From: Isoetes taiwanensis
Taxonomy: Eukaryota > Streptophyta > Lycopodiopsida > Isoetales > Isoetaceae
Direction of reading: 5' to 3'
NCBI GenBank assembly: GCA_021234155.1
Contig: JAJEKV010000072.1
Coordinates: 5,873,676 to 5,937,675 of the forward strand
DNA: 64,000 nt
The position numbers were made by a program, and so were the translations under genes. The notes beneath the pieces were generated by a model. It was not told where the DNA came from. It ran no database searches and saw only the letters and a program-made list of their open reading frames with translations. Of this stretch, positions 47,813 through 57,648 are shown in pieces (position 1 is the stretch's first letter; the number at the start of each line of letters is the position of its first letter).

Positions 47813-49574
47813 TCAAGTAACCACAAAAGGTCTCATCATTTCGTTATCTTCATGATCAAGGATATGGCAGTGCCAAGCATAACCAGGGCCAAGGCTGGGA
47901 TCAAAAGGAAAGGGCAAACCAGTCTGAGACATAAATCTGAGATATAATCTGGTGACATAACCTGGCAAGGCAATGGCAGTGTCTTTCCAACCAATATCAT
48001 GCTCAGCAGGAGGTGTGGCCTCTTCTATGAAGCAGCTGTCAGATATGGAACTGTTAATTATATCCATAGAACACAATCCCTTGGCGTATTTTACTGTATC
48101 AAATGCCTGCTGATCGAGCACCTTGAAGAAAACCAAATGCACATGTATGGGGTGAGCATCCTGTGTCAGATTTATGATCTCCCATATGACAGTGGAATTC
48201 TTCTTGGGTGTTTCAGTAACAGGATCAGACCAAGCTGCCCTGTTAATCCGGATACTAGTTGTGACATTGTCTGGAGTAAAGAATTCGTCTAGAGTAAAAC
48301 TCCGGCGCGGGATCGGCATGGTTGAGCTGGTTAAGAGCGGTGGAAATACTGGAGAGATTTTGATCGGAGGGTCTGTTGATCCCTTGGCTGCTACCACATG
48401 AAATTTCATGACTAGTTCTGATCCTCCTGATGGAGTGACTCCATCTGGAAACGGAGCTGGAGCAGAATTGGTGAGAAAAATATCAGTGCCAGGAGGGATT
48501 GATGAAAAATCTACGATTGTATCGACTCTGTAAGCTGGGGCAAGGGTGATGGAGGAGGATCTTCGAGGGCAAGGAAGGTAGCCACCATCTGTACCAATTT
48601 TAAGAAAAGACAGAGAAGCAGAGCTGAAAGAGAGCTTGAAAAAACGAGCATTGGCTCCATTGAGGAATCTGAATCGGTATTTTCGAGCCTGCACGTTGAG
48701 ATAAGGCCAGATTTTGCCATTCACTAAGACTGTATCTCCGAAAAATTCCGGGCACCAATTCGGGTGGATTGCTGGAGCAAGGCCGACGTTGGGAAAATTG
48801 AGAGAACCATTTCTGTAAAATTGTCTGTCTTGGATCAGAAGCGGAAGATCAAACTGCCCAGATGGGAGGTTGAATTTCTGCTCAATTTCTGGCCAATTTA
48901 ATAGATAAATGCCTGCAAGGCCTGCGTATACGTTGAGCCTGGTAATGCCGATGCTGTGATCATGGTACCACAGCATTGCCGGAAACTGAGCATTTGGGTA
49001 TTCATAGATTTCATTCGTCCATGCGGGTCCCTTTTCTCCGTCGGCTGTAAACCATGCATCAGGATATCCGTCTGATGTGCTCGGGCTTTCCATTCCGTGC
49101 AGATGCGTCACGATCGGAACTCCTCTTCTGGGCTTTGCCATATGAATGCTTTTGTCCGCTGTTAGAAAATGAGATTCGTCGTGTATGTGATTCTGCCACC
49201 ATATCCTCGCCGGAATTCCTCTTCTGGCCAGCAGCGTCGGCCCTGGATATGTCGCAGTCTCTTCGCATACTCCATATGCGTACAGCGTTGTTGGGGGCAG
49301 ATCCCTATGCAGTTTCTGCATCATCAATCCAATTTCTGTTAAGAAAAATGAAAGCGAAATTCTGCTCCTGATCAATCGGTGCCTTTCTTACCTGAGAAAT
49401 CCTGTACGCTCCCAATTTGAGCGTTTTGTTGGGTAGCAGAGAAATCGTTGGTGGCACAGGCAATGGATCCACGAATTTCTCCAGCTTCGGAGATGGCTCC
49501 ATGTTTTGGCATATCGATTGTGCCTTCGACGATCCGGCAATATTTAAGATGAGAAATGCGATAACAGCCCACAT
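47813..49574 (-). CDS. LPR-like multicopper oxidase (ferroxidase-type), 561 aa, one intron
   Basis: Exon 1 is 49574-49392 (61 codons) and exon 2 is 49315-47813. The 76-nt phase-0 intron (49391-49316) begins GTAAGAAAGG and ends TTGATGATGCAG. Residues 1-19 look like a signal peptide with a likely cut after SSKA, so the enzyme is probably secreted to the wall or apoplast. All four copper motifs are present: THLHG, WYHDHSIG, HPIHVHL and WHCHILDHED followed by MM near the C-terminus. The pattern HRDLPPTTLYAYG, STSDGYPDAWFTA and NLTQDAHPIHVHL matches plant LOW PHOSPHATE ROOT oxidases, which also resemble bacterial CotA/bilirubin oxidase. In Arabidopsis LPR1 is an apoplastic ferroxidase acting in phosphate- and iron-dependent root growth; that role here is inferred. 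Length is close to that of LPR1 (about 580 aa). The gene is free of the indels around it. Four-motif integrity and a clean splice argue that it is functional. Confidence 0.9.
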
Positions 49575-50900
49575 AATGCCTGCGGATGATCTTCTGGCTT
49601 GTTCAGTTTAAATTTGTCTAAATTGCGTAACCATGAAATGCTCCTCAATGAAAGGAGCACCGAAAGGCGACCTTTTACTAAATTTCAGGGACGTGCTATA
49701 ATGGTCCACAAAATTGTCTAAGTTTACCCATCGTTTTCTTCATGTTTTTTAGCATCCCATCTCAAATCTTCATGTGAAGCTTTTGGAAAGTAATTTGAAG
49801 CTCTTAAAAATTCGGGAACTAAATTTTCAGGTGACCTAAGATGAGGTCATGGTCTTTGGACCATTTAATGCGCAAATGGCTATATCTGGAGCTGTGGTGA
49901 TCCAATTGACAAGCTTAATGTCTCATTGTGTTGCATGAGTGTGGACCTGCAAAATGATGTCATGAAATCAAAAATTAAAATTGGTATGGACTATGAGAAA
50001 ACCAGCCAAAGAGAACTCCTTTTTTTACCCTGATTGACATAGCAATATCAGATGGACCACTTTGGATGGACCAGCAGCAGAACCTAAACAGACTATGTTG
50101 TAGCCATGAAGGACCTTCTATAAACCATGAATAGCACTTAACTTCCAAATCTGATGGACCAACACGCAACTCCAATGAATCCACTGCATACCAGCATTGA
50201 CCTCTTTACAACTTAGAATGGAACTGCTGTAGACCTTCAAAGAATGCCTAAATCACTTGAAAATGAGTCTAAATCCTAAAAATTCGAAACCTAACAGGGG
50301 TGGAAGCCTTTGATCCTTCATAGCCTTAACTACAGGCTACTTCCAATCACCCCTGCTTCAGCACATGGATCAAATAATTAGTACTTGGGACCCCATGTTG
50401 ATGGCAGCATTACCAATGCAACCAACAACATGAGTTCCCAAACAAAAATATGACAGTTGCAAAACTTAAATATACCTTATGAGCATGTACAGCAGCACTT
50501 AATAGTTCATGGTAATGCCTTTAACAACAACAAGAACAATTAGATACTAAAATTTCATGATGATTTGATTAGGACTTACTACTGAGTTCTCTTAGGCTTT
50601 GCATACCATTGTTGTGTCTTATAGCAGATTTCAGCAAAGCATGTTAACTAATCAGCAAAACTGCTGCAACAACTTGAGTAGCACATTAGAACATGGGATC
50701 TAGGACTCTGATCAGTCCTAGATCCCATCAAAGCACAAAATTACATGGAACCTAACCTGTCCTAAATAAAAACACTATTGCCATGCAATTGATATTGAAA
50801 TACAACAATACGCATACTAGCTAACAATGATTAACAATTCCATTGATTGTGTCCAAAACGCCAACAAAACTTGAGCACAATTCAATCACAAAAAAGGGAT
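49575..50900. other. Oxidase upstream region and unassigned DNA (copy B)
   Basis: Upstream of the oxidase ATG (minus strand), TGCTCCTTTCATTGAGGAGC at ~49640-49660 can form a short hairpin in the 5' UTR. No clear TATA box is visible. From 49900 to 50900 no gene is recognised, and many CAGCA words here replace AAAGA-type words of copy A. Confidence 0.4.
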
Positions 50901-50904
50901 ATCC

Positions 50905-51638
50905 CATCATACACCAAGGTCTCGAAGGATCAAATCAGCCTCTTTCCTGTAAACATCATTTAAAGCCATGGTTTTCTTAGTTGCTGGTGTTGCATCAATG
51001 GCATCTTCATCAGTCTCTTGGCTGTCACTTGTATTGCTATAAATTGGCTTGTAAGCATGGTGGATCTCATCCACCTTATCAGCAAAGCCATTCTCTGCTG
51101 CACCATGCTATGCATCAGGATCAGTCCAATGCCAGTCAGCCAAATCAGCCTTGTTTCCAGCCTTATTCTTGTGATTGTCCCAAGAACAAATGTGTGTGTC
51201 CTCATTACTGCATCCCACAAGCTCATCCTCATCATCATAATCACTAACTTGGCTGTCTATATACATGGCAGCATCAACACCAACACCTGGACAAAAGCTT
51301 GCCTGCTCATGTTCAAGCACATCCTCCACAACTGCATCATGCTCATGTTCATAAGGCACATCTCCACAATTGCTTCATAAACATGAGCAGGCTCAACTGC
51401 AGCAACAGTTAGATTAGCAACAACTAAAAATGGTGTGTGCACAGCTGGAATTATTTCAGATCTAGCTAATTTGTCCCTTAGCTTTCTAAGCCTCTCTTTA
51501 ACCTTTTCTCGTGCATCCTTAATATTGGCATCCATCTGTCTTGTTTTCCCAAACAATTGAACATCAGTAAACTTGCATTTCCCATTCTGATCAAAGTACT
51601 TTGATCTGAACCTAGCACTATGCTACTCATATCTAATG
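50905..51638 (-). pseudogene. Acidic C-terminal coding tail linked to the pogo transposase
   Basis: Minus-strand islands (51359-51108 with EHDAVVEDVLEHEQASF and YIDSQVSDYDDEDELVGC, then 51100-50910 with SQETDEDAIDATPATKKTMA and VYRKEADLILRDLG) look like genuine protein. They lie directly 3' of the transposase on the same strand, with an intervening stop at ~51108. They could be a second small gene of the element or the continuation of the transposase after a frame break. The copy A equivalent is 24240-24496. Confidence 0.35.
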
Positions 51639-52990
51639 TCACTCCTCTTTTGCAATTCCCTTTCCAATCTTGCATCTGCCCTTCTCTTCATGTCTTGCTG
51701 TCTTTTTCTCCAATTGTATTTTCTTCTTATTCTCTACATGATTCTTTCTTGCCTTAGCTGCTTCACTTTGTTTCTCATCAGCATCAATTCGCGCTGCAAT
51801 CATTTCATCACTAGTCACCATTAACCTGCATGCTAGCACCTTGGGAAGCTTGGATCTCCTAGCAACAATTGGTTGATGGCTGGCTTGCTTCGGGGCTGCT
51901 GCTGCTGCTGTAGAGGCTGAAGTGGATGGCTGCATGTTCCCAACAGTGACAAGTGGTTGGAGAATAGGTGTAATATGGGGTGGCATAGACATATGATTAG
52001 CATTGGTGTAGGAAGGGGGTGGCAGGCCAGCAGCTAGAATTTCTATTGCTACACCTTCATTTAAGAAGTCCGCAGCAATATTAGATGTGGTCAATGCTTC
52101 ACGCAAGGATGTGGACACAATAGTAGCCATGTCTTCTTTGCTAGGCTCCCCAAACTGTTGACCCCTCATGTAATGGCTCCTATTTCTTTTGAATCTAGTT
52201 TTGAAGGGAGAGAAACATGACATGTCTAGAGGCTGTAATCTGTGAGAAGTGTGTGCAAGTAGCCTTAGAATATGTAAGCCTATGGTTTTGGCATGTTGAA
52301 TGGCAGACAAGCTCACATGGGATCCATGGCATGGGATCCATGGCCATCACAAATTAGAAGATGTGGATTATCAGGAGATATACCACCAGGGACATTGTTT
52401 TGAAAGTGTGCAAGCCAGCCATCAAACAATTCATTTGTAATCCATGCCTTTTTCTGGAAGGCCATGGCAGCTCTAGGTTCACATCCCAACATTAGATGTC
52501 TATCCCTCGTCCTTTCACCTTTAAACACGTACAAATTAGGCAGCACATAACCTGCAGCAGATACACATGTGAGAACAGTCAGCCACTCTCTATTCTTTGG
52601 TATAGTTTGAGTAGCATTTCTTGCTCCCCTCCTTGCCAAAATTCTCATACATGATCTGCTGCCAGCTTGTATTCTTGTCTCATCACAGTTCCAAATCTTT
52701 GGAGCAGTGAACTTAAATTCTGCTAGCAGCTTCTCTAAGGCACAGTAAAATGCCTCTAGATTATTTGAGTTCATGGCTTTAACCCGCTGAATTTCTACAC
52801 ATTGGGCAGACCTAAGGCTTAGCTCTGAATGCCTATTTTTGAAGCCTTTCCACCATCCCTTACCGGGCAAGCCATCTTTAAAACCAGTGTTCCTTTTGAT
52901 GGCCATCTCACTTACCCTCTCCCTCAGCAACTCCAATGTGACACCTCTGGGTGTAAAATCGCTAGTGGGGTACAACTTTTGGCGAAGCAT
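51639..52990 (-). pseudogene. pogo/Tigger-like DDE transposase with a 14-bp frameshifting duplication (copy B)
   Basis: The first half (52990-52313) has a CENP-B/Tc5-type helix-turn-helix region (ERVSEMAIKR, GWWKGFKNRHSELSLRSAQ) and the first catalytic Asp in KIWNCDETRI. The second Asp is in LLICDGHGSH. At that point ATGGGATCCATGGC is duplicated in tandem (52317-52330 and 52331-52344 on the plus strand), shifting the frame. The second half (52316-51639) restores the frame and has HTSHRLQPLDMSCFSPFK with the third Asp, then an Ala/Pro/Gln stretch and a Lys-rich tail. Pogo-type enzymes cut and paste DNA at TA targets. As written the protein is broken, so the element is non-autonomous unless the duplication is an error. 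I could not locate terminal inverted repeats by eye. Confidence 0.8.
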
Positions 52991-53090
52991 TTAAGCACTT
53001 TAAGTGATGAAACTCGTGGACGTCGAAGCCCGTCACACCCTTCTCCCTCCTTTTCCCCTGGGCGCGAAAACTCAGATCAGTGTTTCACTG

Positions 53091-54282
53091 TTGATGATGG
53101 AGGCATGGAGCGCGGATGATTTTCACAGCATCAGAGGTCTGTGCAATTCGGGGGTGAAGCCCCACGAGGAAGAAACTTGGTTGGAAAATAATATCACGGA
53201 TCGAGATTGGGATTCTGGTTGGACAAAGAAGTTGAACAAGGGAAAGATAAAATGGCACTGTGCAAAGGAGCATCTTCAAGAGAAGTTGGAAACACTCTGC
53301 CGAAAAATCTACAAGAATTGTCACAACAAAGAAGTAAGAAAGCAAGCGGCCCCTTGCTTTTGCGTTTGAAAATTACACTAGATCAATAGTTGCTTTGAGG
53401 AACACAAAGTAACCCGGGCTGCATTTCTTTGTGCAATGCCAAAGATACCACAACAATAAACAAGTAAAAACAGAGGCGGATGTTGTAGCACATGTTAGGA
53501 AAAATGAAATGAAGGCAAAGCCAAAGGTGGCAAATTTGGATCAAATGAGATCGGTGCATGTGATGAAAACATAAAAACCTTAGAGAATCAAAATCACGGG
53601 AGATTGGAAAATCAGTTTTACTTATCACAAAGAACTGGAAGCAAAGAGGGAAGTGAGCTGAAAAGGCAATGAGAAGGCCTCGAATTACGAAAATGATGTT
53701 GGAAGAGGTCGAGAAACGGTTTAAAGGCAAAGACCACAAATGATTTGGCTACAAAACATGAGGAGTTCAAGCTTAATCCAAACCGTGAGTTGGAGGCGAA
53801 ATTAAAGATTTGGAGCGATATCCCGGATGGAAACTTGGCACAGAACAAGGTACAAAAAGCAATGAACCCTACATGTTAATGAGCGAGGTCAAATGTAAAA
53901 TCAAACTTGAGGAGGAGTTAAAAGTTCTCGAAGAAGAACGAGAGACTTACGCATTTCTACATAAACAATTTAGAAGCTGAAAATGGATACTCTTGCAACA
54001 TTTGGCATCTCTACTATTATACGAGATAAGTTGTTAGTGCAAGATCCATTTTATACATGTTCAGCATGTGGTCTGGAATTCACTAAAGCTTACAGGTTAA
54101 GTTTAGCACTGAATTGTCAACATGAGTATCATATAGCTTGTTGTTCATTGTTGAGAGGAGGACAATGTATTCATGGTTGCCCTAGAAAGGTGCCAGAGGG
54201 TGTATTTGACGAGCTAGGTTTTGGCCATCTTGCAGGTGCTTCAAATAGTACACCAAAAAAGGATAATCTGTCCTGCAATTGA
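53091..54282 (+). CDS. Divergent transposon-linked gene: charged/coiled-coil region followed by a RING-like zinc domain
   Basis: It starts about 100 bp from the transposase start, on the opposite strand. Islands at 53091-53340 (TWLENNITDRDWDSGWTKKL, KEHLQEKLETLCRKIYKN) end at a GTAAGAAAG donor-like site. Islands at 53480-53960 are rich in Lys/Glu with heptad-like spacing, probably coiled coil, but frame-shifted. The 3' island (53983-54282) is clean and has CSACGLEF, then LNCQHEYHIACC, then CIHGCPRKVP. The spacing C-x2-C, C-x-H-x2-H-x2-C, C-x3-C is RING-H2-like, so ubiquitin-ligase or protein-binding activity is possible. A diverged relative is at 58251-58463. Whether exons join is inferred. 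Confidence 0.5.
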
Positions 54283-54312
54283 GGTCTCACCCTACAGGGT
54301 TCAAAGAAGGAC

Positions 54313-54717
54313 ATGGCTTCATTTGAAGATGCACTACACCTGCATCCTATAGGAGTACAGTCAATTGTGACTGATTTCAATGCAACAGCAGAACCACCAC
54401 CACCAGTCCAAGAAGCTGTCCAAGAAGCTATAGAAGAAGCTGTAAACACAGCACCAGTTGTAAACACAGCACCCGTTGTAAACACAGCACTAGTTGTGAA
54501 AAAAACAACAGACCCGAGTGTACACACTGAAGCACTTAAGGAAGTTGAGGGAGTAATTCCATTGGATGAGGGCAACTTGAGTGAATTTTTGCCAAAAGGA
54601 AAGGGCAGAAGAACAAAGAGGGGTAAGCTGGAGGATAGCAAAGAAGTTGTTCAGGCTACAAGAAAGAGAACAAGAAGTAGCTATGCTAAAGATGCAGGAA
54701 GCAGTCTCAATTCTTAA
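54313..54717 (+). CDS. Acidic, repeat-containing C-terminal exon (134 aa frame) ending at the oxidase fragment
   Basis: This clean frame follows the RING-like exon and is probably its continuation across a short intron. It is Pro/Glu-rich with three 18-bp units encoding VNTAPV/VNTALV (54442-54495), then PKGKGRRTKRGK, a nuclear-localisation-like basic patch. The stop TAA (54715-54717) is formed within the junction word TTCTTAAAATTGG of the captured oxidase fragment, so capture may have truncated the original protein. Confidence 0.45.
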   Translation: MASFEDALHLHPIGVQSIVTDFNATAEPPPPVQEAVQEAIEEAVNTAPVVNTAPVVNTALVVKKTTDPSVHTEALKEVEGVIPLDEGNLSEFLPKGKGRRTKRGKLEDSKEVVQATRKRTRSSYAKDAGSSLNS

Positions 54718-55170
54718 AATTGGTACAGATGGTGGCTACCTTCCTTGCCCTCGAAGATCCGCCTCCATCACCCTTGCCCCAGCTTACAGAGTCGATACAA
54801 TCATAGATTTTTCATCAATCCCTCCTGGCACTGATATTTTTCTGACCAATTCTGCTCCAGCTCCGTTTCCAGATGGAGTCATTCCATCAGGAGGATCAGA
54901 ACTAGTCATGAAATTTCATGTGGTAGCAGCCAAGGGATCAGCAGACCCTCCGATCAAAATCCCTCCAGTATTTCCACCTCTCTTAACCAGCTCAAGCATG
55001 CCGATCCCGCGCCGGAGTTTTACTCTAGACGAATTCTTTACTCCAGACAATGTCACAACTAGTATCCGGATTAACAGGGCAGCTTGGTCTGATCCTGTTA
55101 CTGAAACACCCAGGAAGAATTCTACTGTGATATGGGAGATCATAAATCTGACACAGGATGCTCACCCCAT
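54710..55170 (+). pseudogene. Captured ~460-bp fragment of the LPR-like oxidase, inverted relative to the gene
   Basis: The plus-strand text from TTCTTAAAATTGG to CTCACCCCAT corresponds to 48606-48147 of the oxidase (minus strand). It encodes the stretch from KIGTDGGYLPC to NLTQDAHPI, the middle cupredoxin region, with about seven amino-acid differences over ~150 residues. The frame of the fragment is intact but differs from that of the preceding exon, and it lacks the copper motifs, so no active enzyme is possible. The right edge continues into unrelated CTTCTTTTTTAAAACGGG. This is transposon-style gene-fragment capture. The inverted arrangement with the donor 6.1 kb away could make complementary RNA. 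Confidence 0.85.
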
Positions 55171-57648
55171 CTTCTTTTTTAAAACGGGATAGCTTTGATT
55201 TTTGTGCCGGGAACGCCGCATGTAACGCCGCATGCAGCGTTCCCTCTTCCCCTCGCGGAGTCATATGCGTCTCATCTTCCTTTCCTCATTTGTTCAACCT
55301 CGAGCAGGAAAGGGAGGGGCACAGGGCAGCGATGGGTCTGGCCCGTTAGAGGTAACAGCCAAGCTCCTCTGGAGTTCAGCATCTGCGGCTTGCAATAGCA
55401 AGGAATCTCTGCTACAGATGTTTTTTTGCTCAGTTTTATGAAACCCAGGGAGATTGGGTCCGTGGGCATGTTCTTACCTTCTCTTCGTGTATTGTGCACA
55501 TCCTAACATCTCTTCTGTTGTCTTGCGTGCTTTTTTGCAGAGCAAAAACCAAGTGTATAATCATGAGGTCTGCATGATTCTTGCGTTGCCCAACACATAG
55601 CCTTGGAATGAAAGAATGTAATTAAATGGAACAGCCCGAGTATGCTGAAGCCCGTGGCATATGCATCTTCAGTAGGTATGCTCTGGAATCATGCAAGAAT
55701 CAGTCTGCATCAAATGATTTTTTAGAGCATGTCTTAGTGGTATTTTAGCATATTTTAAAAAATCACTATGATTTACTTATGATGAATTGGAGCATATCTG
55801 TTGCACATTTTAGCCTTTATCTGCATTTTTCGTAAAGCGTATCGATATGGATACATTTGAGCAACAATTTTTTGGCAGGATGTCAAAAAGAAGCTAGCGG
55901 AAAAATTATGATACTGAATATGGTCCTCTTACAGGCTTCTGGAGCATAGGTTGTCATGGAGATCTCCATAATTAGCTGTAAAATGGGAGTTGTTCCAAGT
56001 TCAAGAGAAGCACTCGAGGTTTGCAATTTGGTGGGTTGGGCATGTCCCTTTTCTAGGACACAGGCACTCCTTGCTCAGGTATCAGAATCATATCATATAT
56101 AGTCAGGATGTTTTTCCAGTGCATGTTTTGATGCAATCCATGTGCAGCACATTTATCGCTTGCTCCTGCAAATAATTGGATCAAAAGTTTGATGAGCTTT
56201 CGAGCCTAACCTATTTCAACATGTAAGGCATATCAGGATCTTAAGGTACATTATTACGGCCCTATATGTTTGAAACATTTTAGAGATAATGGTTGGCACA
56301 TGCTATAGCATCTGTTAGAATACTTTGTTTTGCTTCCATGTAGGGAATGATTTCACATAAAGCCCTCTATTATTGTCAGTAATTGTTCACGTCTCTCCTT
56401 ACAATTTGACATCAAACCATCTATGTTGCACTGCTTCTATTGTGCCCCAGATGCTTACAATACAACAAATGCTTTATTTCTTGAGAATACGAATCACTAA
56501 TTTGCTAATATAACAGCAAACAATATGTAGGTTGCCATTGGTTTTTCTGTATATCTGCAAATAACGCACAAAATATTGCACTTCTTAGTGGATTAGAATG
56601 TCCATTATTTAATTTTAAAGCATATGTTTGTTTCTTTAGAGGTTCCATCATTATCCTTCCTAAAGCTGGGATCATGAAACACTACGAATTTGTCATTATG
56701 ATGTCATTTTAAGCTATATGTTCATTGTGATTGATTTTTCATTGTGGGAATGCACTGTAACAGCAGAAAAATGTTTATGTAGATCCATTTACAATTGTAA
56801 AAAAGTTGAAATGGGAGATGCATCTCATATGCTGAAGCGAGCGATGATTACTACTTATTGTAAAGGTATTGCAATACTTTGCATTGTATGTACTTCAAGA
56901 TAATGATGGTTCAAAACGTTTTTCTGTTTGGAATGTTTGTAAATTGAGAATGGCAGGGGATGTATTGGCTGTGACGTTAAGTTCAGATAGCAATTGTGGG
57001 TGCTTTTTTTATTGACCTACCCAATTTCGCGACGCTCCAGCACCGGCTCAGCACCTATTTTCAGCTTTTTCTCGTGACGTGAAGGACGCCCTTCATCATT
57101 TTTGAAGGACGCCCTTCATCATTTTTGCAGGGTGTGCAGGCCTGCGCGCGAAAAGTTTTCGCAGGCAGAATTGATTAGGTGCAGCTAGGGATTTTCGAAT
57201 CGTGATCATTTTGATTATGATTTTGATTTTCGAATTGAAAGTGTAATTGGGTTGGGAAGTTCGGTTCATTCTGCTACTCTTAGGAATTCCAGCATCTAGC
57301 TATGGCGCTGAAGTCCGGCGAGATAAAAATCCCTCTATTTGTCATGCTTTTTTCTTTATCTACCGATATTGAACTAAAAAAGTTTGTTTGATGTTATCGT
57401 GAGCCGCCAAGAATCGGCGAGTATGAATTTCACACAAACAGAGGTTTGTGTAATGAAGGGAAGAAGCCAAAGGATTTGAAGGCGAAGGATGTTTCCGACC
57501 GTGATTTTCTTGAAATCCTGGCGATTGCCCACTTCGAAAGGAAAGATAAATTTAAAATTTGTTAGGCCCGGTTCGCTTGCATCGGCCGCATGACCCTTTG
57601 GAAAGGATTTATCGGAAAAGCAAGCCTACCAACAATGAGGTTAGGGTA
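55171..57648. other. Unassigned DNA at the right end of copy B
   Basis: No gene is recognised. Short frames occur on both strands without motifs. Two 23-bp direct repeats with a near-palindrome lie at 57081-57126. Confidence 0.4.
57081..57126 (+). repeat. Two 23-bp direct repeats with a GAAGGACGCCCTTC near-palindrome
   Basis: The units at 57081-57103 and 57104-57126 are identical. In copy A the first unit has the perfect palindrome GAAGGGCGCCCTTC (30388-30401). Confidence 0.8.

Larger units (their letters stand above)
30958..57648 (+). repeat. Copy B of the ~26.7-kb direct tandem duplication
   Basis: Copy B starts inside the coding region of the VGHTH-type transposon gene and ends after GTTAGGGTAACC, where the text continues into unique right flank. 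The order and orientation of every feature match copy A. The oxidase and the captured fragment are intact here. The first few hundred bases (30958-31450) are the noisiest. Confidence 0.85.

Noticed and set aside
49305-49375. Oxidase start at 49375 (unspliced single-exon reading)
   Set aside because: This start lies inside the intron and would lack a signal peptide; the GTAAG donor and GATGCAG acceptor join exon 1 in frame.
54581-55192. A 203-aa plus-strand frame that fuses transposon sequence to the oxidase fragment
   Set aside because: Upstream of the junction this frame is not the coding frame of the acidic exon (54313-54717), which ends in a stop at the junction. The apparent fusion is a frame coincidence.
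3306-57648. LTR retrotransposon or endogenous virus
   Set aside because: No reverse transcriptase, integrase, protease, primer-binding site or paired LTRs were recognised; the coding remains are of DNA-transposon type.
4126-57648. Treating the differences between copies A and B as evolutionary divergence
   Set aside because: Differences are mostly indels and altered CAG/CTG words, while AT-rich non-coding DNA is nearly identical; mutation does not produce that pattern.
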